Source: Muribaculaceae bacterium (GTDB lineage Bacteria; Bacteroidota; Bacteroidia; Bacteroidales; Muribaculaceae). Taken from it: a stretch of 36,359 nucleotides of DNA. Location of the stretch: NCBI GenBank assembly GCA_003979155.1, contig RYWL01000013.1, positions 1-36,359 on the forward strand. The letters run 5' to 3'. The notes under the pieces are model-generated. The model ran no database searches. It was not told the DNA's origin and worked only from the letters and a program-made list of their open reading frames with translations. Shown piece by piece: positions 17,361-26,064 of this stretch (positions are counted from its first letter, which is position 1; each line of letters opens with the position of its first letter). Made by a program: the position numbers and the translations under genes.

Positions 17361-18128
17361 TTATAAATACGGATATCTTACCGACCACAGAAAGAGTGCT
17401 TCGCCGGGCATTGAGGTTCCGGCGGCACAGCGGTCTTTGCGGTCGAGAATTGACAGAACATCGGAGGGTGATATTTTACCCCTGCCCACATCGATGAGGG
17501 TGCCGACAACCGCACGCACCATGTTGCGCAGAAAGCGGTCGGCTGCTATTTCGAAATACCAGCGGCCTTCAGATATGTCGATGCAGTGCCACTGAGCGCG
17601 CCGCAGGTCGCAGATATTGGTCTTTACGTCGGTATGAAGTTTTGAGAACGAGGTGAAGTCGCGGCTGCCAACGAGCAGGGCGGCTGCCTCGTTCATTTTT
17701 TTGAAGTCGGGCGGATTGGGGCAGTACCACGACAAATCGCCTGTGAAAGGCGATTTGCGGGTATGTATGAAATAGCGGTATGAGCGCTCAGTGGCATCGA
17801 AGCGTGCGTGTGCATCTGCGGCTACCGGCATGAACCGGTATATTGCAATGTCGCGGCCGCAAAGGCTGTTGAGGGCGCGGACGAAGCGGGGCTCTTCGGG
17901 GTTGAAATCGGCTGGCAAATCTACGTGTGCATACATCTGCCTGGCGTTTACGCCGGCATCGGTGCGGCCTGCCCCGGTGATTGCCACTGGAGTGCGCAGA
18001 ATGGTGGACATAGCGTCTTCGACGACACTCTGCACACTCACGTCGCCCGGCTGACGCTGCCATCCGTGGAACATGGCTCCCCGGTATGCGAGCTCCACGA
18101 ACCAACGGCGTACGGTGGCGCTTTCCAT
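17361..18128 (-). CDS. truA: tRNA pseudouridine(38-40) synthase
   Basis: A 255-residue enzyme that isomerises uridines 38-40 in the tRNA anticodon arm. The catalytic aspartate is D57 in GAGRTDAGVNARQ, the TruA signature. The N-terminal FHGWQRQPG and the C-terminal region rich in basic residues (RFLRNMVRAVVGTL) are normal for the family. It starts three bases after the speA stop and is the last gene of the pbp1A-speA-truA run. Confidence 0.95.
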   Translation of the reverse strand: MESATVRRWFVELAYRGAMFHGWQRQPGDVSVQSVVEDAMSTILRTPVAITGAGRTDAGVNARQMYAHVDLPADFNPEEPRFVRALNSLCGRDIAIYRFMPVAADAHARFDATERSYRYFIHTRKSPFTGDLSWYCPNPPDFKKMNEAAALLVGSRDFTSFSKLHTDVKTNICDLRRAQWHCIDISEGRWYFEIAADRFLRNMVRAVVGTLIDVGRGKISPSDVLSILDRKDRCAAGTSMPGEALFLWSVRYPYL

Positions 18129-18131
18129 ATC

Positions 18132-20027
18132 TTATTTTTCGAGATATGTGTAGCCGAAGAGTCCGGAGCGGTATGTGCTGATGAAATCGCGGCCCTCTTC
18201 GGGTGTGATAGAGCCCTCTTTCATCGATGCTGTTACCCACGACTCGAGGTTGCGGACAAGCTTTTTGGGGTTGTACTGCACGTAGTCGAGCACTTCGTCG
18301 ACAGTTTCGCCCTCGATAATCTGGTCAATCTCATAGCGGTCTTTGTATACGCTGATATGCACGGCATTAGTGTCGCCAAAGAGATTGTGCATGTCGCCGA
18401 GAATTTCCTGATAAGCGCCTACAAGGAAGACACCGATGTAGTATGGCTCGCCGGGCTTGAGGGCGTGTACGGGAAGTGCCGCCGAGGTGCCGCCGGGCGA
18501 TATGAAATTGGAGATTTTACCGTCGCTGTCGCAGGTGATGTCCTGAATGGTGCAGGTGCGGGTCGGTTTCTCGTCGAGTCGGGTTATAGGGATTATGGGG
18601 AAAATCTGGTCGATTGCCCATGAGTCGGGGAGTGACTGGAAGAGTGAAAAATTGCAGAAGTACTTGTCCGGCACCATTTTGGCTATTTTTCGCAGGTCTT
18701 CGGGCACATGCTTCATATTCATTGCGATCTCGCCTACTTCGCGTGTGATGCTCCAGAAGAGTTTCTCTACTTGTGCACGTGTCTGCAGGTCGAGCATGCC
18801 GAGGCTGAAGCGGTCGAGGGCTTCTTCGCGGATTTGTTGCGCGTCGTGCCAGCTTTCGAAGAGGTTGGCATTGTCGAGTTTGTCCCAAATCTGATACAGC
18901 TCAAGGGCGAGTTCGTCGGCTTCGGGATTTATTTCTTCTGAGTCTTTCCAGTATGGGAGCTGTGTGGTTTCGAGCACTTCGAAAATGAGCACCGAGTGAT
19001 GTGCTGTGAGCGAGCGGCCGCTCTCGTTGATTATGTTGGGCTGCGGAAGGTCGTTTTTAGCACAGGCATCGACGATTGCCGAAACGGCGTCGTTGGCATA
19101 CTCCTGAATAGAGTAGTTCATGGAGCTTTCGCTCGACGAGCTCCGGGTGCCGTCGTAGTCCACGCCGAGTCCGCCGCCTATGTCGATGAATTCGATTCCG
19201 AAGCCGAGTTTCGATAGCTGTACGTAGAACTGTGTTGCCTCGCGCAAGGCATTTTTTATTACGCGTATTTTGTTGATTTGGCTACCGATGTGGAAATGTA
19301 TCAGTTTGAGACAGTCTTTGAGGTCGCGACGCTCCATGATGTCGAGGGCTTCGAGGAGCTCCGACGAATTGAGTCCGAATTTGCTTTGGTCGCCGCCGCT
19401 CTCGCTCCACTTGCCGGAGCCGGTGCTCGAGAGTTTGATGCGTATGCCGATGTTGGGGCGCACCTTGATGCGCTTGGCCACGTCGGCAATCATACGCAGC
19501 TCGTTCAGTTTTTCAACGACCAGATATATGCGTCGGCCCATTTTCTGAGCGAGAAGAGCCAGCTCGATATACGACTCGTCTTTGTAGCCGTTGCAGATGA
19601 TGAGAGCGTTTTCGGCAATATTTGTTGCCAGTACAGCATGGAGCTCGGGTTTTGAGCCTGCTTCGAGGCCGATATTGAATTTTTTGCCGTACGACACAAT
19701 TTCTTCAACCACCTGACGCATCTGATTCACCTTGATGGGGTAAATCATGAAGTTGCTGGCCGAGTAGTTGTATTGGCGCGAAGCCTCTGCGAAGCATGTC
19801 GAGATTTTCTCGATGCGGTTGTCGAGAATATCGGGGAAGCGCAACAGCACCGGAGCGCATATGTCGCGAACCTGAAGCTCGTCGAGCACTTCTTTGAGGT
19901 CGACAGACGCACAGTTTTTGCGCGGAGTCACCACTACGTGGCCTTTTTCGTTTATAGAAAAATAGTTACGGCCCCAGCCGTTAATGTTGTACAGCTCTTC
20001 GCTGTCTTCGATGCGCCATTTTCTCAT
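18132..20027 (-). CDS. speA: Biosynthetic arginine decarboxylase
   Basis: A 631-residue PLP enzyme of fold III that decarboxylates arginine to agmatine for polyamine synthesis. PLP-binding Lys99 lies in YPIKVNQ; other conserved runs are LEAGSKPELHA, HFHIGSQ, GGGLGVDYDG and ESGRSLTAHHS, and the C-terminus ends GLFGYTYLEK. The start at 20027 (MRKWRIEDSEELYNINGWG) is the family's usual Bacteroidota start; an alternative ATG at 20081 would overlap the pbp1A end by 8 bp and add 18 residues. The gene is flanked closely by pbp1A and truA. mtnN at 10811 handles a by-product of downstream polyamine steps but is not in this operon. Confidence 0.95.
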   Translation of the reverse strand: MRKWRIEDSEELYNINGWGRNYFSINEKGHVVVTPRKNCASVDLKEVLDELQVRDICAPVLLRFPDILDNRIEKISTCFAEASRQYNYSASNFMIYPIKVNQMRQVVEEIVSYGKKFNIGLEAGSKPELHAVLATNIAENALIICNGYKDESYIELALLAQKMGRRIYLVVEKLNELRMIADVAKRIKVRPNIGIRIKLSSTGSGKWSESGGDQSKFGLNSSELLEALDIMERRDLKDCLKLIHFHIGSQINKIRVIKNALREATQFYVQLSKLGFGIEFIDIGGGLGVDYDGTRSSSSESSMNYSIQEYANDAVSAIVDACAKNDLPQPNIINESGRSLTAHHSVLIFEVLETTQLPYWKDSEEINPEADELALELYQIWDKLDNANLFESWHDAQQIREEALDRFSLGMLDLQTRAQVEKLFWSITREVGEIAMNMKHVPEDLRKIAKMVPDKYFCNFSLFQSLPDSWAIDQIFPIIPITRLDEKPTRTCTIQDITCDSDGKISNFISPGGTSAALPVHALKPGEPYYIGVFLVGAYQEILGDMHNLFGDTNAVHISVYKDRYEIDQIIEGETVDEVLDYVQYNPKKLVRNLESWVTASMKEGSITPEEGRDFISTYRSGLFGYTYLEK

Positions 20028-20073
20028 CGGCTTATTTTGTGAATTTTTTATGCTGTAAAAAAGTTTGGGAATA

Positions 20074-22464
20074 TCAGTCAAATGCTCCGCTCATAGCTTC
20101 TTCTACGGTCTCTTCGGTTTCTTCGTAGCCTATTGTGTTTTCGCACAGATTCAGGTTTGCGGGGAAGTCGAATACGGTTTTCTGCGAGTAGGGGAGCGTG
20201 GGGTCGGCGTATACTTTCGAAATGAATTTGCCGTATATAGGCAGAGCCATTGAAGCTCCTTGACCCTGAGCCATGTTGTTGAAGTGAATGTAGCGGTCTT
20301 CGCCGCCAACCCATGTGCCCGATACGAGGTCGGGGGTGAATGCCATGAACCAGCCGTCGGCGTTGTCGTTGGTTGTGCCGGTCTTGCCACCCATCTGCGC
20401 AGTGATGTTGAACGGCGGACGGCGCAGGCGGTTGCCCGTACCGCTGTCGACAACGTTGAGCAGCACGGAGAGTATGCGCCAATAACCGCGTTGGGTTATA
20501 ACTTCGGTGAGATTGGGCTGGAAGTCGGTGATGATGTTTCCGTTGGCATCGGCGATAGCAGTGACATATATGGGGTCGGCGCGCATGCCTTTGTCGGCGA
20601 AGGCACTGTAGGCTGTCACCATTTCTTTGACCGATACTTCGGACGGTCCGAGACACAGCGATTTAACGGCCGGGAGCTGGTTGGTGATGCCGTAGGAATG
20701 CATTCGTTTTACAAGTTCGGCAGGACTGAGACGGTCCATGATGCGTGCCGATATCCAGTTGTTAGAGTTGGTGAGCGCCCAGCGGAGGTCTACCATTTCG
20801 CCCACGCGAGCCTTGCCTGTATTGCGCGGCTGCCATATGCGGCCGTTTTCGTCATACAGTGTCGGCTGCTCGTTGAGCATCTCGGTGCATGGGGTGAAGT
20901 CGGTCTCGAAGGCGTAGGTGTAGAGGAAAGGCTTGATAGTGGAGCCTACCTGACGGCGGCCGGTCGAAACCATGTCGTACTGGAAAAAGCGGAAGTCGGG
21001 GCCTCCCACATATGCTTTGACGAATCCGGTAGAGGGGTCCATCGACATGAATCCTGTACGCAGGAACGACTTGGAGTAGAGCATCGAGTCGCGTGGTGTC
21101 ATGACGGTGTCGACAGGGCCGTCGTAGCTGAAGACGGTCATTTCGAACGGCTGGTTGAATTCGGCCTGCAGCTCTTCGTCGCTGAGACCGCGCAGGCGTG
21201 CTATGCGTCCGCGCTCGCTCTGCTTCATGGCGTTGAGTATGAGTTTCTGACGCATGTTGTCGGAGAGTTCGTTGCGGTTTGTCGTATAGGGCGCTGTCGA
21301 CTGTCCGCGCTTTTCGCGGAAGAACTGAGTCTGAAGCGACTGCATGTGCTCGTGCACGGCCTCTTCGGCATACTGCTGCATGCGTGAGTCTATGGTCGTG
21401 TAAATCTTGAGGCCGTCGTTGTATATGTCGTATTTTGTGCCGTCGGGCTTGCGTGTTTTTTCAATCCAGCCGAAGAGGGGATTAGTTGCCCATGCTATAG
21501 AGTCGTCAACAAAGCGCTGCTTGTCCCACGACGGATAATTGTCGCGCACCGGCTTTTTGGCCGACAGCATGCGTCGCAGTTCTTCGCGGAAGTAGGGTGC
21601 GAGACCGTCTTTGTGGTCTACGCGCTGAAAATTGAGTGTGAGCGGTTGCTCTTTGAGCCGCTGGAGCTCTTCTTTAGAGAGCATGTCGGCCTTGTACATC
21701 TGTTCGAGCACCACATTGCGGCGTTGGCGTGTGCGCTCGGGCTGGCGGACGGGGTTGAAATACGACGGGTTTTTCACCATGCCCACAAGGGTAGCCGATT
21801 CGAGCACGTCGAGGTCGGCGGCCGATTTGTCGAAGTAGACTTTTGCGGCGCTTTTGATGCCCACGGCGTTATAGAGAAAGTCGAACTGGTTGAGATACAT
21901 CTTCAGAATCTCTTCTTTGGAGTAGAAGCGTTCGAGTTTGATAGCAATCATCCATTCGATGGGTTTCTGCACGGCGCGAGAGAGCAGACCGTTCGACGGG
22001 GGAGTGTAGAGCTGTTTTGCGAGCTGCTGCGTGATAGTGGAGCCGCCGCCGGCATTTTTCTGGCCCATGGCCAGGGTCTTCACAATGGCGCGGAAGACAG
22101 CCTTGATGTCGATGCCCGAGTGGTCGTTGAAGCGTGCGTCTTCTGTGGCGATGAGAGCGTCGACCACGGCCGGCGATATCTCGTCGAAGTCGGCGTAGAC
22201 ACGGTTGCCGGTATTGCGGAAGTAGCGGCCCATCTCCTTGCCGTCGCTCGTATAGATTACGGAGGCGAACTTATCCTGTGGATTCTTCAGCTCTTCGACA
22301 GGGGGCATGTAACCGATTTCGCCGTTGTAGACTAAGAAGAAGAAGCCGGCGCAGAATAGGACGAATGCCACGAAGGCAATCCACAATATTTTGATTATAC
22401 AACGATTGCGGGCCTGGCGTGCCGGGCTTTTGACCGTGGAGTTTTTATTTTCAGATTTTGCCAT
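20074..22464 (-). CDS. Penicillin-binding protein 1A, bifunctional glycosyltransferase/transpeptidase
   Basis: A 796-residue class A PBP. A membrane anchor spans about residues 23-46. The GT51 glycosyltransferase domain has E108 in TEDARFNDHSGID and GGGSTITQQLAKQL at about 139-152. The transpeptidase domain carries all three motifs: S508-T-I-K511, S567-N-N569 and K694-T-G696. It polymerises and cross-links peptidoglycan at the inner membrane. It is the first gene of the operon with speA and truA. The C-terminus is acidic (EETEETVEEAMSG). Confidence 0.95.
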   Translation of the reverse strand: MAKSENKNSTVKSPARQARNRCIIKILWIAFVAFVLFCAGFFFLVYNGEIGYMPPVEELKNPQDKFASVIYTSDGKEMGRYFRNTGNRVYADFDEISPAVVDALIATEDARFNDHSGIDIKAVFRAIVKTLAMGQKNAGGGSTITQQLAKQLYTPPSNGLLSRAVQKPIEWMIAIKLERFYSKEEILKMYLNQFDFLYNAVGIKSAAKVYFDKSAADLDVLESATLVGMVKNPSYFNPVRQPERTRQRRNVVLEQMYKADMLSKEELQRLKEQPLTLNFQRVDHKDGLAPYFREELRRMLSAKKPVRDNYPSWDKQRFVDDSIAWATNPLFGWIEKTRKPDGTKYDIYNDGLKIYTTIDSRMQQYAEEAVHEHMQSLQTQFFREKRGQSTAPYTTNRNELSDNMRQKLILNAMKQSERGRIARLRGLSDEELQAEFNQPFEMTVFSYDGPVDTVMTPRDSMLYSKSFLRTGFMSMDPSTGFVKAYVGGPDFRFFQYDMVSTGRRQVGSTIKPFLYTYAFETDFTPCTEMLNEQPTLYDENGRIWQPRNTGKARVGEMVDLRWALTNSNNWISARIMDRLSPAELVKRMHSYGITNQLPAVKSLCLGPSEVSVKEMVTAYSAFADKGMRADPIYVTAIADANGNIITDFQPNLTEVITQRGYWRILSVLLNVVDSGTGNRLRRPPFNITAQMGGKTGTTNDNADGWFMAFTPDLVSGTWVGGEDRYIHFNNMAQGQGASMALPIYGKFISKVYADPTLPYSQKTVFDFPANLNLCENTIGYEETEETVEEAMSGAFD

Positions 22465-22490
22465 ATGTATTTACAATGTGGGAGAGTGCG

Positions 22491-22498
22491 CAAAATTA
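22491..22498 (-). promoter_or_regulatory. Probable -7 element of pbp1A
   Basis: On the minus strand the complement of 22491-22498 reads TAATTTTG, an exact TAnnTTTG match 26 bp ahead of the pbp1A ATG at 22464. No TTG was seen at the expected distance upstream, so only the -7 element is supported. Confidence 0.45.
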
Positions 22499-22596
22499 CG
22501 CAAAATCTTGCTAATAGCCGAATAAAATATGACAAAACTCCAAAATACAGAGTTTTAGAAGAATCCCTTGCTCAGGTTTTCGTTGCAAAAGCAAAT

Positions 22597-22630
22597 ATCG
22601 TCCAATGCAGTATATTCGACATTGGACGAT
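22597..22630 (-). terminator. Terminator hairpin after the serpin gene
   Basis: ATCGTCCAATG at 22597-22607 and CATTGGACGAT at 22620-22630 form a perfect 11-bp stem with a 12-nt loop. On the minus strand it follows the serpin stop by 37 bp and is trailed by ATTTGCTTTTGC, a moderate U-tract. The 203-bp gap between the serpin and pbp1A holds no gene. Confidence 0.7.
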
Positions 22631-22667
22631 GCTGGCCGTGGCAAGCCGTGGCCGGTGATGTAAACTG

Positions 22668-23861
22668 TTATTTGAATTTTGAAATGCGTCCCGTAAGAAT
22701 GCAGGCGTTGGTCGAAGTTTCGTTTATCATGAAGATAAACGAGCGGTTGAGTTCAAAACGATGTTTATTCGGATCTAATGGTGAAAGAACAACCTTGTCA
22801 CCTGTTGTGGCTGCTACTTCCGCTCCGTTTTCGTCAAGTTTTATATAGGATTCTTGTTTTACTTGTATTGTCATGTTTTTGGAATCCACATCCAGGGGAG
22901 TATCGAGACCATAAATGCCAAGAGAGGCGAATATGTTGATACAATCATCTATGGTTTTGGAAAGTTCAAATTTAGGAACGAAAAGGTCGCATTTCACCTT
23001 GTTGAATTCTATGTCTGCCAAGTCTTCATAACTAAGATTTGCGATATAATCGTTGATATCACACCCTTCATCGGGAAGAATAAATGTGCACGTGAAAGCT
23101 CCGTTGCCGAATTCACGTCGGCACGCTGTGAAGTTTTCGCCGCCGTACAAATATTCATATCCGTCGAGGCGTTTCATCATATCCACCATATAGATTTTTT
23201 CACCGACATGGAATTTTTCCTTCGTCGTGTTTCTTTCTGAGAATTTGTCTTTCCATTCGCTGTTGAAATACATAGCATTGAGCACCATGCTGTCAAAGGG
23301 TTTTCCGTCATAAAATTGCGTGATTTTCCCTTCGGTATTTTCCTTTATCCAATTGTTTACTAAAATTTTAGTTTCGGGTTTATTGTGGTCGCATGGGAAA
23401 AATTCAGTGCTGAAATGATTTGAAAGATTTTCTTTTGCAGCCGCTTTGAGTGAATATTTGTGGTCGTACCACACAGAGTTTGCAAGTGTCAATGTTGTTG
23501 ACTTATCGAGAGAGCCGAGGCTTGCAAGCATTTTGGCGTTGAAGGAATTAAGCGCGTCAATATTCGATGAACCGAGCGCTTTGAAAATCTGTGACTGAGT
23601 ATTCTCGGAGCAGTAGTTTGCCTGCATTGACAGATACATCGCCGCGCTCAGAGGCGATATGATAAGATTCTCATTCTTATCCTCTTGTGCCACAAGAGCT
23701 TTGAATATATCGGTGTTGAATTCGCCCATGTCCTCGCTCACCACCAGTTCAGCGGTGCTCAGTCCGACACGGGTATTGTCTACAATCGGCTCTTCGCTCG
23801 AGCAAGCGGTTATAAAGGATATGGCCGCGACAACTGCTATTATTAAATACCATTGTTTCAT
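22668..23861 (-). CDS. Serpin-family protease inhibitor, lipoprotein
   Basis: A 397-residue complete serpin. The signal peptide ends in a lipobox at Cys20 (ISFITAC), followed by SSEE, an acidic start like the surface-export signals of Bacteroidota lipoproteins. Family motifs include NLIISPLSAAMYLSMQ, LTLANSVWYD, NNWIKENTEGKI, LNAMYFNSEWKDKF and, at the end, FELNRSFIFMINE. The reactive-loop hinge ENGAEVAATTG is rich in small residues, as in inhibitory serpins; the scissile bond probably lies in VVLSPLDP but I cannot fix P1. Upstream, only 4 nt away, is a collapsed C10 protease gene. The gene is far more AT-rich than its neighbours. Confidence 0.93.
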   Translation of the reverse strand: MKQWYLIIAVVAAISFITACSSEEPIVDNTRVGLSTAELVVSEDMGEFNTDIFKALVAQEDKNENLIISPLSAAMYLSMQANYCSENTQSQIFKALGSSNIDALNSFNAKMLASLGSLDKSTTLTLANSVWYDHKYSLKAAAKENLSNHFSTEFFPCDHNKPETKILVNNWIKENTEGKITQFYDGKPFDSMVLNAMYFNSEWKDKFSERNTTKEKFHVGEKIYMVDMMKRLDGYEYLYGGENFTACRREFGNGAFTCTFILPDEGCDINDYIANLSYEDLADIEFNKVKCDLFVPKFELSKTIDDCINIFASLGIYGLDTPLDVDSKNMTIQVKQESYIKLDENGAEVAATTGDKVVLSPLDPNKHRFELNRSFIFMINETSTNACILTGRISKFK

Positions 23862-23865
23862 AAGA

Positions 23866-24217
23866 TTATTTTTTAAGGATGATATACATATTTAGAGTGC
23901 CAAAATCGGTATTGGTATGGAATCTGTCTGGTTCATCATATTCTTTCCCTTTGGAAGGATTTAATATGTCGGACAGGAAGTATCCATTATCCAATCCACC
24001 CCATCCCCAATTATAATGTAGATAGACATAGCCTGCAATTTTTGTATGCTATAGCCCAGGCTATCGCATCTTCTGGTGAGTGTTTGACCGTTTCGTTTTG
24101 GATTTTTTTTGGAACAGATACACAATCGTTGTCTATGGCATTCTGACAAGATGCTAAAAATAGTATTGCGGCAGCCGCCAATACTACAGTTCGTGATTTA
24201 ATTAGTTGTTTTCGCAA
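23866..24217 (-). pseudogene. Collapsed C10 (streptopain-like) cysteine protease gene
   Basis: Two fragments in different frames meet near an AAAAA run at about 24040. The upstream one starts with TTG at 24217 and encodes a lipoprotein-like signal (ILFLASC) and a propeptide-like stretch ending SPEDAIAWAIAY. The other encodes YLHYNWGWGGLDNGYFL, the C-terminal block of C10 peptidases (compare SpeB's YHVNWGWGG), and runs to a TAA at 23866-23868. A one-base shift in the A-run would join them into about 115 residues. The central catalytic part with the active-site Cys and His is missing, about 250 residues in typical members. It therefore looks like an internal deletion plus frameshift. The stop lies 4 nt before the serpin ATG. 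Confidence 0.75.
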
Positions 24218-24510
24218 GTTGTATGTTAATTAGGTGTTAGATTAAGAAAATAGTAGTTGTTGTTCCGGAGTTTATTAAATTAGTAGTAATGGCTGTTTTT
24301 TATTTCTTTCAATTCGGTATTCAACGGCCGGTATTTAATGAAAAATTTTATAAACAACAAATAGTTGATGTGAAATAATGTTAAATTGCTCCGGCGCTTA
24401 TCCGGGAATTTGCACGCCTGAGCGCCCCAATGTCATGAAAGAATAAGCATTGGAGTCGGGGCGCGAACATGCCGACGCAGAAAGTTGCCGGATATGTTAA
24501 TATATAAACA
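24218..24510. other. AT-rich intergenic region with nested inverted repeat
   Basis: I see no credible gene here. The part nearest the C10 relic (24218-24400) is very AT-rich and should hold the promoter of the relic-serpin unit, but no clean -33/-7 pair was found. At 24422-24464 there is a nested inverted repeat: GCGCCCC (24422-24428) with GGGGCGC (24458-24464), and CCAATG (24427-24432) with CATTGG (24448-24453). Confidence 0.5.
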
Positions 24511-24545
24511 AAAAAACGGGCGACACCTCTGCGGGGCCGCCCGTT
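24511..24545 (-). terminator. Rho-independent terminator of the atp-nuo run
   Basis: AACGGGCG at 24515-24522 pairs with CGCCCGTT at 24538-24545. On the minus strand the stem is followed by a run of T's (complement of the A's at 24511-24516, continuing upstream), giving a strong terminator about 20 bp after the nuoN stop. Confidence 0.85.
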
Positions 24546-24564
24546 GTATTGGTTGAGATTTTTA

Positions 24565-26043
24565 TCAGCCGATGAAGTACATGTTGATTGCGGATACTTC
24601 GCTGAGTTCGAGCAGGCTGCTGTAGAAGAAGCTGACGATACCGAGGGCGAGGATGCCGGCAACGGTGAGCCAGAGTCCGATACGCTCGCTGCATGTGCTG
24701 CGGAAGTTGGGTATCTGGCAATCTTCGTCGCTGATGAACATCGCTTTCACTACAAGGAGGTAGTAGTAGAGTGATACAATTGTGTTAATCAAGGCGATGA
24801 GCACAAGCACGTAGATTGCTACGCTGCCCTGGTTGATAGCTCCGGTGAAGATGAAGAACTTGGAGAAGAATCCTGCGAAAGGCGGGATGCCTGCCAGTGA
24901 GAACATGGCCAGCATCATTGCTACCGACAGACGGGGGTTGGTGCGGTAAAGGCCGTTGTAATCGTCCATTGATACTTTGCCCGTGGCGCGCTCGATTGCG
25001 CCGATTACGCCGAATGCTGCGAGGTTGGAGAAGATGTAGACGAGGATGTAGTACATCATTGCTGCCATACCCATAGCGTTGTAGGCAATCACGCCGAGCA
25101 TGATGTAGCCTGCCTGCGAGATTGACGAGAAGGCGAGGAAGCGCTTCATGTTGCGCTGGCGGATGGCGAAGAGGTTGCCTACGGTGATTGTGATAATAAT
25201 CAGTGCGTAGAGCATCCACTCCCATACCTGGCTGTAGAGCGAGCCGAATACCTGGCAGAGAATTACCAGGAAGGCGAAGGCAGCCGCGCCTTTGGAGATT
25301 ACAGAGAGGTAAGAAGTCACCGATGTGGGTGCTCCCTGGTAAACGTCGGCTGTCCAGAGGTGGAAGGGAACAAGCGAGAGTTTGAAGCCTATACCTGCGA
25401 TGACGAATGCAAGCGCCATGACGAGCATGATGCTCATCTGGCCGGTGAGAGCAAAGTATATTTTCTCGAAGTAGAGTGAGCCGGTGAGGCCATAGACGAA
25501 GGAGAGGCCCATCATGAAGATTGCCGATGAGAATACGGCGGTGAGCATGTATTTCACGGCTGCCTCGTGGCTCTCATAGCGGTTTTTGTCAAGAGCCACC
25601 ATTGCTGCGAGGGGCAGAGATGCGCTTTCGAGGCCGATGATGAAGAGCAGGAAGTGGCGCGCCGATATCATAAGGTACATGCCGAAGAGTGTGACGAGCA
25701 GAAGCTCGTAGAACTCGCCGCGGCGCATGTTCATCTGTTCACCGTTGGCCCACGATATCGACTGGAGCAGTACGATGACTACACCGATGTTGAGAATTCC
25801 TTTGATTGCAGCGATAACAGCCGAGGTCTCGTACATGCCGGCAAAAGCTGTTGTTGTGCAGCTTGAGCCGAAGCACTGGCTGCAGAAGCCGGCTGCCGTG
25901 GCGGCGAGCATGAGTATGGTCGCTACTGCCGGAAGGCCTTTCTGCGTCGACTTAGGCATGAAGGTATCATAGAGGAATACCAGCAAGAACACCACCAGAA
26001 GGGTGATTTCCTGCTTCATAGCTAAAAATTGTGAGTAATCCAT
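24565..26043 (-). CDS. nuoN: NADH-quinone oxidoreductase subunit N
   Basis: A 492-residue antiporter-like membrane subunit of Complex I. About fourteen hydrophobic segments are visible. The conserved glutamate is E139 in FIIGLES, and the antiporter core GFKLSLVPFHLWTADVYQGAPT with its Lys is intact. It is one of three homologous proton-pumping subunits with NuoL and NuoM in this operon. It starts 21 bp after the nuoM stop and is the last gene before the terminator. Confidence 0.95.
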   Translation of the reverse strand: MDYSQFLAMKQEITLLVVFLLVFLYDTFMPKSTQKGLPAVATILMLAATAAGFCSQCFGSSCTTTAFAGMYETSAVIAAIKGILNIGVVIVLLQSISWANGEQMNMRRGEFYELLLVTLFGMYLMISARHFLLFIIGLESASLPLAAMVALDKNRYESHEAAVKYMLTAVFSSAIFMMGLSFVYGLTGSLYFEKIYFALTGQMSIMLVMALAFVIAGIGFKLSLVPFHLWTADVYQGAPTSVTSYLSVISKGAAAFAFLVILCQVFGSLYSQVWEWMLYALIIITITVGNLFAIRQRNMKRFLAFSSISQAGYIMLGVIAYNAMGMAAMMYYILVYIFSNLAAFGVIGAIERATGKVSMDDYNGLYRTNPRLSVAMMLAMFSLAGIPPFAGFFSKFFIFTGAINQGSVAIYVLVLIALINTIVSLYYYLLVVKAMFISDEDCQIPNFRSTCSERIGLWLTVAGILALGIVSFFYSSLLELSEVSAINMYFIG

Positions 26044-26064
26044 TGCGTTTTATTCCTTATTGGT

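Noticed and set aside
20260-21387. 375-codon open frame on the plus strand inside pbp1A
   Set aside because: The minus strand carries all PBP active-site motifs there; the antisense translation is a His/Val-rich shadow.
22465-22848. 127-codon plus-strand frame starting next to pbp1A
   Set aside because: It covers the pbp1A promoter region, the serpin terminator and the serpin end; no family features or start signals.
24381-24662. 93-codon minus-strand frame across the nuoN terminator
   Set aside because: It runs out of the end of nuoN in another frame, crosses the terminator hairpin and has low-complexity Ser/Ala sequence.
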